A stretch of DNA of 64,000 bases from Nilaparvata lugens (GCF_014356525.2 NC_052508.1:41760358-41824357); one strand, 5' to 3'; positions 1-11,390 are shown, counted from the first letter of the stretch. Notes: a model not told the origin generated them from the sequence alone. A program made the numbers and translations.

Positions 1-141
1 GCAAAAGTTAGTTTTAATATGAATTGGATAGAAGCTAAACAACATAATTTGACTGAGGAACAGGTGGGAGATTTGATTACATCGAAAATGGGTCTTGGTC
101 AATATGCTGGGTTTGTATTAGCCCCAAAAGAAAATCTATAA
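1..141 (+). CDS. C-terminal 46 codons of an unidentified open frame, running in from the left edge
   Basis: The frame is open from the first base and ends at TAA 139-141. The 46 residues are mixed hydrophilic and hydrophobic and not low complexity. They end in a Gly-rich hydrophobic patch (GLGQYAGFVLAP) near the C-terminus. Codon use looks coding-like compared with the AT-rich surroundings. I do not recognise a family. It could be a terminal exon of a host gene or the end of a mobile-element ORF; the small ORF 274 bases downstream on the same strand would fit a two-ORF element. Only the tail is visible, so frame openness alone is weak evidence. Confidence 0.35.
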   Translation, partial: AKVSFNMNWIEAKQHNLTEEQVGDLITSKMGLGQYAGFVLAPKENL

Positions 142-415
142 CGAGCGGTAAGCATTGTAAGCATAACTGGCGAGGGAAAGCAGAGCTGGCGAGGGAAAGC
201 AGCAACGCGCGAGGAGGCCCGAGTTGGGTGCATACAAGTCTACTACTTGTCTAAAACACATAGGAGCGCATCACCATTTCTCTCTATAACCTTGGCACGA
301 GTGATGGATTTCACTACGTAACATCACATTAGATAAGGAAAGTATAGCATGCGTCGAATTGCAGCAACAGAAGGTGTCATTTGCTTTGAAACGTTCGAAC
401 TGATAAGACGATAAA
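142..415. other. spacer with a short direct repeat
   Basis: No ORF of note. A 17-bp unit, ctggcgagggaaagcag, occurs at 167-183 and again at 186-202. The stretch from 160 to 240 is clearly richer in G and C than its neighbours. Confidence 0.5.
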
Positions 416-727
416 ATGAGTGCTTATTTCGATTGCACAAGCTTTAATGAATTTTCAATTGATGCAGACCCGCAAGCAAATTGGGGTTTTGACCATTTGG
501 CTTACGATTGGTTTACTGTAACCAATGTCACATTTCCTGATAGTGGTGAAATTTGCATACACATAATTGATATTGATAGTGAAGGAGACTTTAAAGAGGT
601 TATCAACTTGCCCAATGAGTATTCTCCAGTCTTAAACAAGCATAAACTTAAAAGTTTTCTTTCACGCTCGTGGGAACTTAATGTCAGTGGAAATCGAATT
701 TTCCTAAGAGAACTGCACCGATATTGA
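416..727 (+). CDS. orphan small protein, 103 aa
   Basis: This complete ORF has an ATG in a good insect start context (ataaaATGAG) and a TGA stop. The protein is acidic in its first two thirds and contains many aromatic residues (WGFDHLAYDWF near residues 23-33). A beta-strand-like segment follows (residues 45-60, ICIHIIDID), then a more basic C-terminal part (HKLKSFLSRSWEL, about 75-87). I see no signal peptide, membrane span, zinc motif or catalytic motif, and I do not recognise a family. Composition is unlike the repeats around it, so it could be a real single-exon gene or an accessory ORF of a mobile or viral element that also supplied the frame ending at 141. Chance occurrence cannot be excluded at this length. 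Confidence 0.4.
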   Translation: MSAYFDCTSFNEFSIDADPQANWGFDHLAYDWFTVTNVTFPDSGEICIHIIDIDSEGDFKEVINLPNEYSPVLNKHKLKSFLSRSWELNVSGNRIFLRELHRY

Positions 728-980
728 TGATTTTGATTTGAGCACACCAAGTGATATAGGTCTGAGGATATCTATAGCCATTTTTGGAATGCTTGTTCAT
801 ACTAAATTTACTATAGATATTCTCGGAGAGCACACTTAAAAAGCAACGCCTGCGGTTTGTACAGCACATAGAAAATTTCAATATAAATTTGTGAAATTTT
901 TCTTAACTGTCGGGTGGAAAGCAAACCAATCACTTTATAATTTTACAGTATAAAGATGTAACAGATTCACTCATCTAGCA

Positions 981-1164
981 TTCACTTTAATTTGACAGTA
1001 GAGAATTTTTCCCTCAAAGGGACATTATACAGATTCACTCATTTAGCATTCACTTTAATTTGACAGTATAGCATTAGATGGATTCACTTTAATTTGACAG
1101 TATAGCATTAGATGGATTCACTTTAATCTGTCAGTATAAAGATGGATTCACTTTAATTTGACAG
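981..1164. repeat. tandem repeat, 34-bp core
   Basis: The unit core ttcactttaatttgacag occurs at 981, 1049, 1083, 1117 and 1147, with one mismatch in the fourth copy. The spacing is 68, 34, 34 and 30 bp, so the basic period is 34 bp with one doubled step. The sequence gaatttttcc follows both the first and last copies, which suggests that a larger block was duplicated as well. Confidence 0.8.
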
Positions 1165-1251
1165 TAGGGAATTTTTCCTCCAAAAAGGGAAATTATTTTT
1201 TCCCTCACTGTCTCTCTCTCTCTTCCTCCCCCTCGTCCTCACTGGGAGATA

Positions 1252-1485
1252 AGATAAGGAGAGGGAGAGGGAGAGGGGAGAAGGAGAAGGAGAAGGAGAG
1301 GGAGAAGGAGAGGGAGAAGGAGAGGGAGAAGGAGAGGGAGTGGGAGAGGGAGAAGGAGAGGGAGAAGGAGAAGGAGAGGGAGAGGGAGAGGGAGAAGGAG
1401 AGGGAGAAGGAGAGGGAGAAGGAGAGTGAGAGGGGGAGGAGAGGGGGGCGCAGAGGGGGAGTTGGGGAGGGGGAGGGGGATTTGC
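1252..1485. repeat. purine-rich GA minisatellite
   Basis: About 230 bp of almost pure purine on the plus strand, built from gagaaggagaggg-like 6- and 12-bp units. Both strands give artificial open frames (Arg-Glu-Lys or Ser-Leu-Phe repeats) that should not be taken as genes. Confidence 0.9.
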
Positions 1486-2592
1486 GCAAAAATTTTTCCT
1501 TATTTCTCAGGGATTGCGCAAAAATTCTTAGCAGAAGTCTTGATATTAGGCTACTCACAGACTGGTACACTATTCTATAGCTCTTTAGCACGAAACATTA
1601 CCATGTGCTTTTTTAATACATTGATAATATGCATTCATTTGTATGCAGCTTAAGTATCGACTTGCTGTTGCTTGTCGATTTAGGCAATCTCACTTTATAT
1701 CTTATTCCAAAAATCATAGAATAATAAATTGATAAATCAAAAATTATAAATATATTAATTTATGTAGTTTTCAGTATATTTCTCAATAATATATATTTTA
1801 TATCTCTTAGGGCATAAGGTTCGGCCTCTGATGGAAGTAGATAAATCAATTTATCCAGTGAACAAGAGCTACATTATATCATTACAAATTATTAAATAGA
1901 ATCAATGATTGAGTGAGCGTTTGTATTACAAGATTAAAATTTAATATTCCTTTAATTTGTGTACCTTGGATATGTAAATTGACTTATTCTTATTTAATAG
2001 AATATTTCTTATACCTTCTTAAGACTTGCGCAAGTTTTGCATTAATTTTTAATATTTATGACCTTTCCGACGAGCTAGCTTTTATATTTGTTTTATTCGA
2101 AGCACTGAGGGCGCCCTAACTTCATATATTTTGACTATTTATCACTCACGTGCTGAATTTTTATAAGCGCTGTTGGCGGTAATCCGAATTCCCTGGTAGT
2201 CCTGGATTTTTGGTGGCCGAAGTGGTCTTCTCCAAGGGAGAAATGACTTTCGCTTTAATGCAGCATCACTAAGTCTTATGGAAAATTAATAAATGAATTT
2301 AAACTTCAAGTCTTTAAAAAGTACAATGTAATAAAGGGTCTTGTGCTCTACAAATTTTAGTGTCATTCCATAGTGGTGTCTGGCAGGCAAGTGGGCAGGT
2401 TCTACTTTTATTTCTACAATTTTGAATCGGCTCTCTATTGCCGCCCATCGATTACTACAATTTGATTGGTTCATGCAAATTCACTACTGTATACATGCGC
2501 CTAGGAACATCCTACTCCCTTAATACTCTAATTTATTTTTATTTGGTGGTTTAAGTATATTTATTACATATAATATATTTTTATAAGGTTTA
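1486..2592. other. AT-rich DNA without recognisable genes
   Basis: Only short ORFs occur (for example 1913-2119 and 2286-2474 on opposite strands), with low-complexity hydrophobic or AT-driven composition. I see no domain, RNA gene or repeat boundary. Confidence 0.5.
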
Positions 2593-2816
2593 CTAGCAAG
2601 AACCCGTGCTTCGCAAGGATCTATTTTAAAACTTGACAAAATGAAAATTTTGAAGAATTGAGAATAGGCCTATAACCATCCTTGGTTAATTAAGAATCTA
2701 TAAGCAAAATTTCAAGTTAATTAGTCCAGTAGTTCAGACGTGATGATGCTTCAAACATAATTTTCCTATCCCGTACGTGCATAAGCCAGCTCTTTACTTC
2801 ATGTAATTATTATAGA
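2593..2816 (-). mobile_element. short non-autonomous Helitron-like element, 224 bp
   Basis: Read on the minus strand, the element begins TCTATAATAATTAC just after an A and ends CTAG just before a T. This is the classical Helitron arrangement: 5' TC, 3' CTAG, insertion between A and T, no target duplication. Near the 3' end, on the plus strand at about 2602-2618, ccgtgcttcgcaagg forms a small hairpin (ccgtgc / gcaagg around ttc), as expected for the Helitron 3' stem-loop. No Rep/helicase coding sequence is present, so it would have been mobilised in trans. Termini of this size can arise by chance; a multi-copy alignment would settle it. Confidence 0.55.
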
Positions 2817-3015
2817 TATAGTTAACGACTGCAAGAGATAGGACTGTGAAAAAGAATAGTGGTGAAACTATGATAGCGCCAGAAGTGTCTCAAACACAAT
2901 AGTAGGTACTACATGAACTTTTTGAAAGTTATTTGAAAAAATGTTAAAACAACAGAACTGAATCCTTATCATTCTACCTTCATTTAGAGAGGCTTTTGTT
3001 TGAGCCGAATGGAAA

Positions 3016-3964
3016 TCTATTTATAAAAAATGAATTTCTGTTTGTGTGTTTGTTTGTATGTTTGTTTGTTCCCTGTAGACTTGAAAACTACTTGACATAA
3101 CGGCATGAAACTTTGAGAATATGTGGTGTGAATATTGGGGATGGTTTCTGAACAGAAATTTCAATAGGGGGGCTAATAATAATTATTTATTAATCCCTTT
3201 TACAGACATATGTTCTCGAAATTTTCGGCCGAGCGACTACTGAAGAACGAAAAGATGATCATGATTCAAGATCATATTGTGATAATATGATTTAGCATCT
3301 AAAGTTACCAGCTGTAATAAATATATCAGCCTGTGATAAATTATTGTGTACTGGTATTAAAACGGTAGTTTGGAGTTGAAGTGTAGTTGATTGGTACCAG
3401 CTGTTGATAATGGTTCCTTAGAAGACCTATACAAATAATTATCACTTCCCTATCATTGGGAAACTGGAAAATGTTGAAAAAAATTATTCACCTAATGAAA
3501 GAGAGTATATATTATATTGTATAGTATATATGTATAGTATTCATATTGCATTCATTAATTACTGAAGAATGAAAGAATAATTTACATTTTTTTGAATTTA
3601 GCTTAGCTTATATTCATCCTAAAATGGAAAGAATATGGAATTCTGTGTGATTCATCGTACATCGCATATTTCCTGGACCATATATCGATAATCTACAGCT
3701 ATGAAAACATTGAATATTTTCCTTTGAAACACTGATATAACCTTTTTTTAATATTGAAAACTTTACTGATAGATATTACAACCAATTGATTGAGAAGAAT
3801 AATATGTTTTCGGAATAATGAATGCTGCATGACTGAGCACATAGGAAGTCCGTATTGAGATGTAAATGAACATGTTGATTGTCAGATAAATTTAATGATT
3901 CAACAAATAAAGTCAAGTGTACCATGAGATACATTGGCGGTACGAAGTTCGCTGGGTAAGCTAG
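3016..3964 (+). mobile_element. candidate non-autonomous Helitron, about 950 bp
   Basis: The segment starts TCTATTTATAAAAAATG after an A and ends GGTAAGCTAG before a T, again the A/TC...CTAG/T arrangement. A short GCG...CGC inverted pair (about 3938-3953) lies just upstream of the end. A TTTG/TTTGT-rich stretch near the 5' end (3035-3070) and the terminal gtacgaagttcgc motif resemble a repeat class I have seen described in insects; that is recollection, not a search. The interior has no ORF. The two ends are assigned to one element by orientation and spacing only. Confidence 0.45.
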
Positions 3965-4270
3965 TTGAAAATTAAGCTTTATTATTAATAGACAATGCTG
4001 AAAAAGACAGGCTCAATCACCAGGAATACTTTAAATCTATGAGGGACCAGTAAACTATTAATTTTGAGTAGTTCAATTACTTCCATTATGGACACTGGAT
4101 ACATTATGGACAATCAATACGTATGAGATTTATTAGCTACCATACAGAATAAAAAATTTTTGATTGCAGTGGCCCCGACTACTGTATTATGAATAACCAT
4201 TTGGATCAAATATAAGGAATTACTCGCATCTCTCATCAACTCGTAATTTATATTCACAAAATATTAACAA

Positions 4271-4279
4271 TATATATAT

Positions 4280-4355
<76 letters not shown>
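4271..4355. repeat. (TA)n microsatellite
   Basis: About 85 bp of alternating T and A with two interruptions, directly in AT-rich flanks. Confidence 0.95.
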
Positions 4356-4361
<6 letters not shown>

Positions 4362-5068
4362 TAAGTTCTATTTAAGTATTTAATAAACTCACAGCTAGTA
4401 CTCAAGTTTGTCTTTTTCTGGCCGTGCTACAAATAAATGTAGGTATATGTTTGACATTTTGTTTCTTTAATCTTGTTCCCTAGTGAGAAAGTTTTCAATG
4501 TGATTTTTGATGGCAATAACATGGCATTTTTAACATGAGTATAATTTGTGGATTCAAGTGAAATTTTTAATATTTTTTTGTGATTGTGAAGGAAGATTTT
4601 TGTTTGGATTTGTATTTTGGAATTAATTAGTCAGATAAATTCAATATTATTGTAGTACATATATTTTTGGGACTCAAAATAGTGTGTGAGTTAAGTCATA
4701 ATTTACATAACCACTAGACTGTGTATTCCAAATTAAGGTTTAAAGCAGTTTTGGGCGAATGCCTGTTGTTTTTGCCTTCATTGTATTTATTGTCTATGAA
4801 TAAATGAAATGATGAAATGAAATAAAGTTTGAATTTGAAAAAAGAATTATCAACAAACTCCTAACCAAAGAAAACCTTTGTGCTCTGTTCTAATCGGAGT
4901 GTATGAGACTCCATATACAGCTGATAGAAGGCGCAAACCAAACTGGCCAAGCATACAACGATGGAACAAACACGTGGTAAGCTCGCGCTCTCAATCAACG
5001 CAAAATCAATTCGATCAGCTAATTGATGAAATTGTTTCAAGCTTTCCTATGATTATCCTTATGATTAT
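4356..5068. other. AT-rich DNA, no gene; possible non-LTR 3' tail
   Basis: The segment 4795-4830 carries irregular gaaat and atgaaat repeats of the kind left at 3' ends of non-LTR retrotransposons, but no coding remnant precedes it. The 66-codon ORF at 4878-5078 has no recognisable feature. Confidence 0.35.
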
Positions 5069-5512
5069 CATCCTTTGAAACCCTTAGAGGCAAAATATAT
5101 CAAAATCCGTTCTTAGTGTGCGTCTAGCATGTTTGAAGAATATTTGTGCAAAGTTTCAAGTCTGTAGGACAATTAGTTTGAGCTGTAGTGTGATTTTACA
5201 TCAAAATTTTCGAAAAATGCCCTATCCTGGACCCCCCTGTGCTCCTGATCGAAATTTTTCTGCATAGATCTAATTTTTTTTCGTAGCTGAACAAAAAAAT
5301 TCCTCATGACTTTGCTGTACCATGAACGGTTGAAAAGTGGAAATTTTGGGGGGCACAGCTCCCTTGGGGGGGGGGGAGATCTCTGAAAATCCTTTTGTAG
5401 TGGATGTTTTGAGGCTACAATAAACAATTGTGCGAAATTTCAAGTTCTTAGGCTTAGTAGTTTGGGATGTGGTGTGATTTCAGTTTATCGGGGCTTAGCC
5501 TTTTAGATATAG
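5069..5512 (-). repeat. dispersed repeat, copy 1 (Helitron-like 5' end)
   Basis: This roughly 440-bp segment is closely similar to 8871-9317. Its right end also matches 63866-64000 in the opposite orientation. On the minus strand the shared terminus reads (T)CTATA..ATAAAAGGCTAAGCCCC, which looks like a Helitron-type 5' end. The left boundary common to copies 1 and 2 is at catcctttgaaaccctt; I cannot see a CTAG end there. ORFs inside are not coding. In this copy the terminus leads directly into a long AAG array. Confidence 0.7.
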
Positions 5513-5514
5513 GT

Positions 5515-5816
5515 AGAAGAAGAAGAATGAGAAGAAGAAGAAGAAGAAGAAGAAGAAGAAGGAGAAGAAGAAGAAGAAGAAGAAGAAGAAGAAGAAGAAG
5601 AAGAAGAAGAAGAAGAAGAAGAAGAAGAAGAAGAAGAAGAAGAGAGAAGAAGAAGAAGAAAGAAGAAGAAGAAGAAGAAGAAGAAGAAGAAGAAGAAGAG
5701 AAGAAGAAGAAGAAGAAGAGAAGAAGAAGAAGAAGAAGAAGAAGAAGAAGAAGAAGAAGAAGAAGAAAGAAGAGAAGAAGAAGAAGAAGAAGAAGAAGAA
5801 GAAGAAGAAGAAAAAG
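5515..5816. repeat. (AAG)n microsatellite, about 300 bp
   Basis: Nearly uninterrupted AAG/GAA triplets with rare one-base phase shifts (gagag, aaag, aaaaagg). It gives long artificial poly-Arg, poly-Glu, poly-Leu and poly-Ser frames on both strands. It sits exactly at the terminus of the preceding dispersed repeat. Confidence 0.95.
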
Positions 5817-8163
5817 GAGAAGATGGATTATTATGTTGCTTTGGCCTGTGATCTGTATAAATGTCCTGTAACAACTGAAAGTGCGTCCACACATGCCGAA
5901 CCGAACCTCGAACCGCGCAGCAAACCGTGCATTCCTCCGAACATCTTGCCTTTCAACGAACATGAGCATTTGTTTCATAATGTTAAAAATCAGCTGTTAA
6001 TCATTTGCCGCACCGTACTCCGAACCATTCACCGTGCCGCTTGCATCTGTTCTAACTGCTCGCCTCATCTCACTCCGAACGCTGAACTTTTCAGCCAATC
6101 AGAGCCCTCGATTACAATTCGCCGTGCAGCTCGCTCCACAATATTTTGGCTATCCATCACAAGTGGAAAACATGCGAACATGAATACAGAAGTATGGGCA
6201 ATTTTTAATTTGATTAAATTCATGTTTTGGAGAATTCATTGTTACGAATGAAAAATCGATAGGAGCTTATAAATATCTTCTAATTCAAATGAAATAACAT
6301 CTGAAAAAAATAATGATTGGATAAATATCAATATTGAATTATCGTTCACCAAGAACTCAGTACATCGACAATTCATTCAACTTATTCTGTATTGATAAAA
6401 TTATAATCATTTTCTCTATTGATAATCAATTTCATCAACTAACTGAAAAAAGTACTTCAATTACCATGAATTTATTAATAGAATTATATAAATCTAAAGT
6501 GTAGGTCATATCTAAATCCACAAAGAGTTCGATTCTTGTTGGCAAGATAGATGTTATTCAATGCAGAAATCATTGTTATTTTACTAAAAGATAGGATAAA
6601 ATGAATAGTTCTCTTTCAGGGGGAGTTTTGACAACCCACTCATTTTTCATTTGAAGAAATAATATCTAAAAGGTGCATAGGACCTTACTTTTTTGTTCAG
6701 CTTGCCAAAATACCCCTCATTTCAATATTAAAATTTTCGACTGACTGTACAGTGAGTCAATCATTCTATCAAGGCTTGAATAATTTTGAGATTTCAATTA
6801 AATAAAAATGGTAGAGAATAATTATCATGTAGATATCAACACCTTTATTTAAAGACATATTAACTGCATGCGTTTTCATATTGCCGATACAGCATTGATA
6901 AAACTGTAGACGTTTATTTAGCAGTCTCAAAAAACTGTTCTAGCTGAAAAATTAATAATACATGCCACGTGTAGGCTTATACGAGTTCAAAACTATGGTT
7001 TTCCTAAACATATGTTTTTGAGATAATTTCTTTGATGCAGCTGTTTCAGATTCACCATTATAAATTATACAGAATTTGTGAAAATAAAAATATTTATTGA
7101 TTACCAAAACAATACTATTATTATATTAATGATAATAATAAATTGATTATTAAAACAATAATTTTATTATATCAATAATAATAATATTATTAAACATATT
7201 TATCAATTATCAGAACAATATTATTGAGGTTGAGTGGAATCAGGAAGAAAGCAATAATAGAACAGATGTTCTTTTTTGAATTTCTATCATATTATTTTGT
7301 TATTTCCAATGATTACAACATATGTTAGAATATCACATGTCAATAAATAAATTTTTCGCCACACTTGGATGTAATGAGCTGGTTTACGTGCGTCATATGG
7401 AGGCCGAAAGTGATTGTTTTCCGACCAGGCCGGTAAAACTTTACGGCCCTAGGGCTGTAAAATGAACTTGAATAACAGCTGATCGTGTCCGATCTCACAA
7501 AAATCATAGAGATAATCTCATAACGACTGTAATAATCTATATAATTATGTATCGTGAATCGCGGTATCATGTCTATAATATATTTTATGAATTACTGTTT
7601 CATAATTTAATATTTATTATTGTGTTTTTGATATCAAACAATAGAATACGATGATATCTCCATAGCCTCAACAATATAATGTTGGCTGCATTGTCCATTG
7701 TGAGAAAGGTAAGTATCGCAAGTCTTTAAAAGTGAAGAATCGAATTTGAAATCAAAGTACAATAATTGCATCAATATTTAAAAGTGAGGTAGAGTAATAA
7801 TTGTTTCTTTTTTATTATCGAATTCCACTTCTTAATGCATAGGAAAATACAGCAGAGATCTAAAGTTTAAGGTAAGCCTACTGGTGAAACTCAGCCTTGA
7901 CTGAAAAATTCCTAGTAATTTTTCCGTAATTCATTATTAAAACTTTTAGATAATTTTTCTTCAATATCAAACCATATAGAGAAAACATTAGGCCCACTCA
8001 AGATTGAATCTTCGAATGTTTTCTCTATGATTTAACTATTTTCAGAGCAATATTTTGTTGTGAAAATGCCGGCAAACCGGCTTCAAGTTTGCCGCTATAG
8101 GCCTACACTATATTATAGTAGCCTACATACGTTACCTGACTTACAGGCCTCTTCAATCAAAAA
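5817..8163. other. no recognisable gene
   Basis: The stretch 5823-6251 is open for 142 codons but consists of recurring cgaacc/ccgaac-type motifs and has no protein-family feature, so it is more likely an old repeat. The segment 6250-8160 is AT-rich, with ATT-repeat-like runs near 7115-7225. There is a GC-richer island at 7395-7460. Confidence 0.45.
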
Positions 8164-8251
8164 TATGAAATGGCCGAGAGCGTTAAGGCGTCAGAACTCA
8201 AATCTCAGTGAATTACAAACATGATCTAGGTTCGAACCTCGGTCAGTGACA
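8164..8251 (+). pseudogene. tRNA-like relic (Leu or Ser type) or tRNA-derived SINE head
   Basis: A box-like sequence tggccgagagcgttaagg (8170-8187) is followed about 45 bp later by a B box match ggttcgaacct (8229-8239). The 3' part gtcagtgaca is followed by a run of T, as in a polymerase III terminator. The spacing fits a long-variable-arm tRNA (Leu or Ser class). The region before the A box does not pair with the 3' acceptor strand and the T stem is degraded, so this is not a working tRNA gene. Confidence 0.5.
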
Positions 8252-8664
8252 TTTTTTTTTGTCGATGAATTTTGACTTTTATTAGCTATTTTTTATATTA
8301 GTTACCGTAATTTAAATTTCAATCAATTTTTTAGATATATTTTGAGACAAAACTGTGAAATAATTATGCAATTATATTAATTTTTTAATCACATTATTTC
8401 AAAATAGTAATGAAAATTCTATTCATCCATCTATCCATGAGATATTGCACCAGGCGCAAAGCGCAAGCTATAAAAATTCAAACAATTATTCGAAATATTA
8501 ATAGTATAAAAATATTGTCACTATTGTAAATTATTAATTAGTAATATTGAAATTAATTGACAGTGAAAGTTGTCATAACCAAGATTCAAACTATCAAAAT
8601 AGGCTGTTTGAATTTTATTTATTTTTTAATTTCTTATATATTGGGAAGTTTTTTTTTGGTGTGG

Positions 8665-8803
8665 CGAAAAATAGCGTTCGCACCATGGGCAAAAATGTAT
8701 TTCCGGCTCTCAATCTTTTCTAGTCCTCGGCCTATGGCCTCGGACTTAAAAACCGATTTCGAGCCGGAAATATCTCATTTTCGGCCCTAGGTGCGAAATA
8801 TAC
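8665..8803. mobile_element. small foldback element (MITE-like)
   Basis: Imperfect inverted repeats face each other. The left arm ttcgcaccatgggc...tttccggctc (about 8669-8707) pairs with gagccggaaata...ccctaggtgcgaaa (about 8760-8798). A second hairpin lies in the loop (agtcctcggcctatggcctcggact, about 8721-8745). The whole segment could fold into one cruciform. I see no clear target duplication and no coding capacity. Confidence 0.6.
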
Positions 8804-8870
8804 TATTATCTCATTTCCATATGGCACTCACCTTTTCATGTTCATAACCTTACTTAATAGGATCCTTTTT

Positions 8871-9317
8871 CATCCTTTGAAACCCTTGGAGGCAAAATAT
8901 CTCAGAATCCGTTCTTAGTGCGCGTCTAGCATGTTTGAAGAATATTTGTGCAAATTTTTAAGTCTGTAGGACAATAAGTTTGAGCTGTAGTGTGATTTTA
9001 CATCAAAATTTTCGAAAAATGCCCTCTCCTGGACCCCCCTGTGCTCCTGATCGAAATTTTTCTGCATAGATATAATTTTTTCTCGTAGCTGAACAAAAAA
9101 GTTCCTCATGACTTTGCTGTGCAATGAGCGGTAAAAAAGTTCAAAATTTTGGGGGGGCCCCAGCTCCCTCAGGGGGGCAAATTTCTAAAAATCCTTTCTT
9201 AGTGGATGTTCTCAGGCTACCATAAACAATCGTGCAAAATTTCAAGTTTTTAGGCTCAGTAGTTTGGGCTGTGGTGTGATTTCAGTCTGTCGGGGCTAAG
9301 CCTTTTATAAGTATAGA
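8871..9317 (-). repeat. dispersed repeat, copy 2 (Helitron-like 5' end)
   Basis: Closely similar along its length to 5069-5512, including the G-rich stretch after gctccctc and the segment cggggctaagccttttata. On the minus strand the terminus reads TCTATACTTATAAAAGGC. Outside it comes a short gagaga/agaagaag tract (9315-9355), a smaller version of the AAG array next to copy 1. Confidence 0.75.
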
Positions 9318-11390
9318 GAGAGAAGAGAAGAAGAGATAGCGAAGAAGAAAAGTTGTTTCTCCCTCTACAACAATTAGCCATGTGCTTTTTTAAAGTCCTC
9401 CAGTTGCATACCATTTGTTTACAATAAATTATTTTGCCAAGGTGTCTGGCTAGATTTTACGTTAAGTGACTTGATCGATCATTAGGTCGCCGATCAGTGG
9501 GTATTTTAAGCCTAACCCCAAATTTTCCAATACTTTATAAATAATATAATATAAATAGCAAATAACTTTCTTTTTCTATTCGGCTGTTCTAATTTTAGCC
9601 GTGATACCTGTTATCATCTTTTAATAATCGTTATCGCATTTGGCGATACTAGACTAGCTATTTCACTTCAGACCTATAAAATTCTTCCAAATAGGGATTT
9701 TGTTTACCCATCAGATTTTAATATGTTACAATGAATACAAAAGATGGGGTTCCACAACATTTATCAATTAGAAAATTACTAAAAAATCGTGATATAAAGG
9801 TCAAAAAATATCTGTTGAATTGATAAATAACAATTATTAAAGGAGACATATTCGAGAATTTCAATACAATTAGGGATTAATACTAAACCAAAAACGTTCG
9901 AATTTGGTGGGCATGTAATACCTCTACACTATAGTATGGATATGAACAAATCAAAGATAGGCTGAGAAGCGGTATTTTTCCAACGTTCCAAGCTTCTTCG
10001 AGAAATTAACGACAGAAAATATTCGAATCTGACTCACATATTCAGCTAAGGTTCATAAATGTTGTTCTAAGAAGAGTTTCAAATTACTGTGTTGTAAGTC
10101 CCTAATGGGGGTTTTCCTGTTCTTCGATTTGTTTTGAACAAGTTTTTTCCAGGGTTTTCGTGAAAGATGAGTGGAAAAGTTGAACCTTGATAGGTACATG
10201 AGTTCAAGTGAATTGTTTGAAGTAACCTACTGATTGGATTGTTTCTTCTCGCCAGTTTTTTTACATTTTCCATATTATCCAAATAGATTGATAGGTATTA
10301 TGGCTAATTTCTGAAAGTATAGATTTTTAGGAAAGTTATTCAATTCACTAAAAATGACCAGGAATAAATTTAGTTGAGTTATTTTTGGTAAATTGAATAA
10401 TTTTCTCGAAAATCTATATTCTCAGAAAAGTTTTGTTCAACTAGATCAACAATACAATGGAGAATTTATCCTCCAAATCTCATGGATTTATCTCTTAGCG
10501 AATTTGAAATGTTCTTTCCCAAAAATTCAAACTTTAGGCGCTCATATCTCGAAAAGTAATGATGAGAAAAAAGTTTTTCTGAGAGAACTCTTTAAGTTTG
10601 ATAGCTTTATGATACATAAATTGAAAAATATCACCAGTAGAAAGTTAATTTTTAGCCCTTGTACAGCCTTAATGATTACTGCCGATCCTCCAATCGTTTC
10701 ACAATTTGTTATCTATACAAAGTAATTTATTATGAAAAACTTTTCCACATTTTTTGAAATAATTCACTTGTATCTTTCATCTTTCTCTCCTCACCAAAGT
10801 ATGCCGCCCATGAATTTTACCACCTTGGGCTGCACACACATTATTTATTCCACTCAAAAACGTTTTTTTAAGCCATCTTTAAGGCGTATTCCGCCAATGG
10901 GAACAGACTGCGTTCAGATATGAATGTAAGTGAACCCGTATCCCAAATAATGGGAGTAAGGGGAATACTACCTATATCAAATAGCAATTTTCTATACTGT
11001 TGTCGATTGTTTTAATATTTCATGTAGACAAAGAAGGGTTAAATTCACAAAATATGTCATAAAAATGGATTTAAATCTCAGTTATGGTCAAGAATATGTT
11101 TTTCAATAATTTATTGGGTATTTTTAGATGAGAGAATAATCATTCACCAACTTTAGTTTTAATACAACTACTATGGAACTGTTTGTTGATGGATAAATTC
11201 AAATGTTTTATTATTCCAGTGTAATGAGATGAGTTAGATGTTGCTCTCGAATTGGCCGTACCTCATTCATATACAAATATTTAGCATCACAATGGCTTTG
11301 ATTATACCATGCAACACCAATGACATTGTACCAAATAGATTAGAATGCTGACTATATAATTATATACATCCTGATCTTCCATGCCAGAAT
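9318..11390. other. no recognisable gene
   Basis: AT-rich sequence with scattered ORFs of up to 110 codons (10393-10725 plus, 10079-10282 minus), none with a domain. The phrase cgctcatatctcgaaaagt near 10540 recalls the arms of the foldback family found at 33.5 kb and beyond, so an eroded repeat may lie here. Confidence 0.4.

Noticed and set aside
1158..1591. Overlapping 128- and 140-codon frames rich in Arg/Glu/Lys or Ser/Leu/Phe
   Set aside because: Produced by the GA minisatellite; open on both strands for the same reason.
5454..5978. Long frames of poly-Leu, poly-Ser, poly-Arg and poly-Glu on both strands
   Set aside because: They are six-frame readings of the AAG microsatellite.
5823..6251. 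142-codon plus-strand frame
   Set aside because: Recurring cgaacc motifs and no domain. It begins in the end of the AAG array, so it is more likely repeat-derived.
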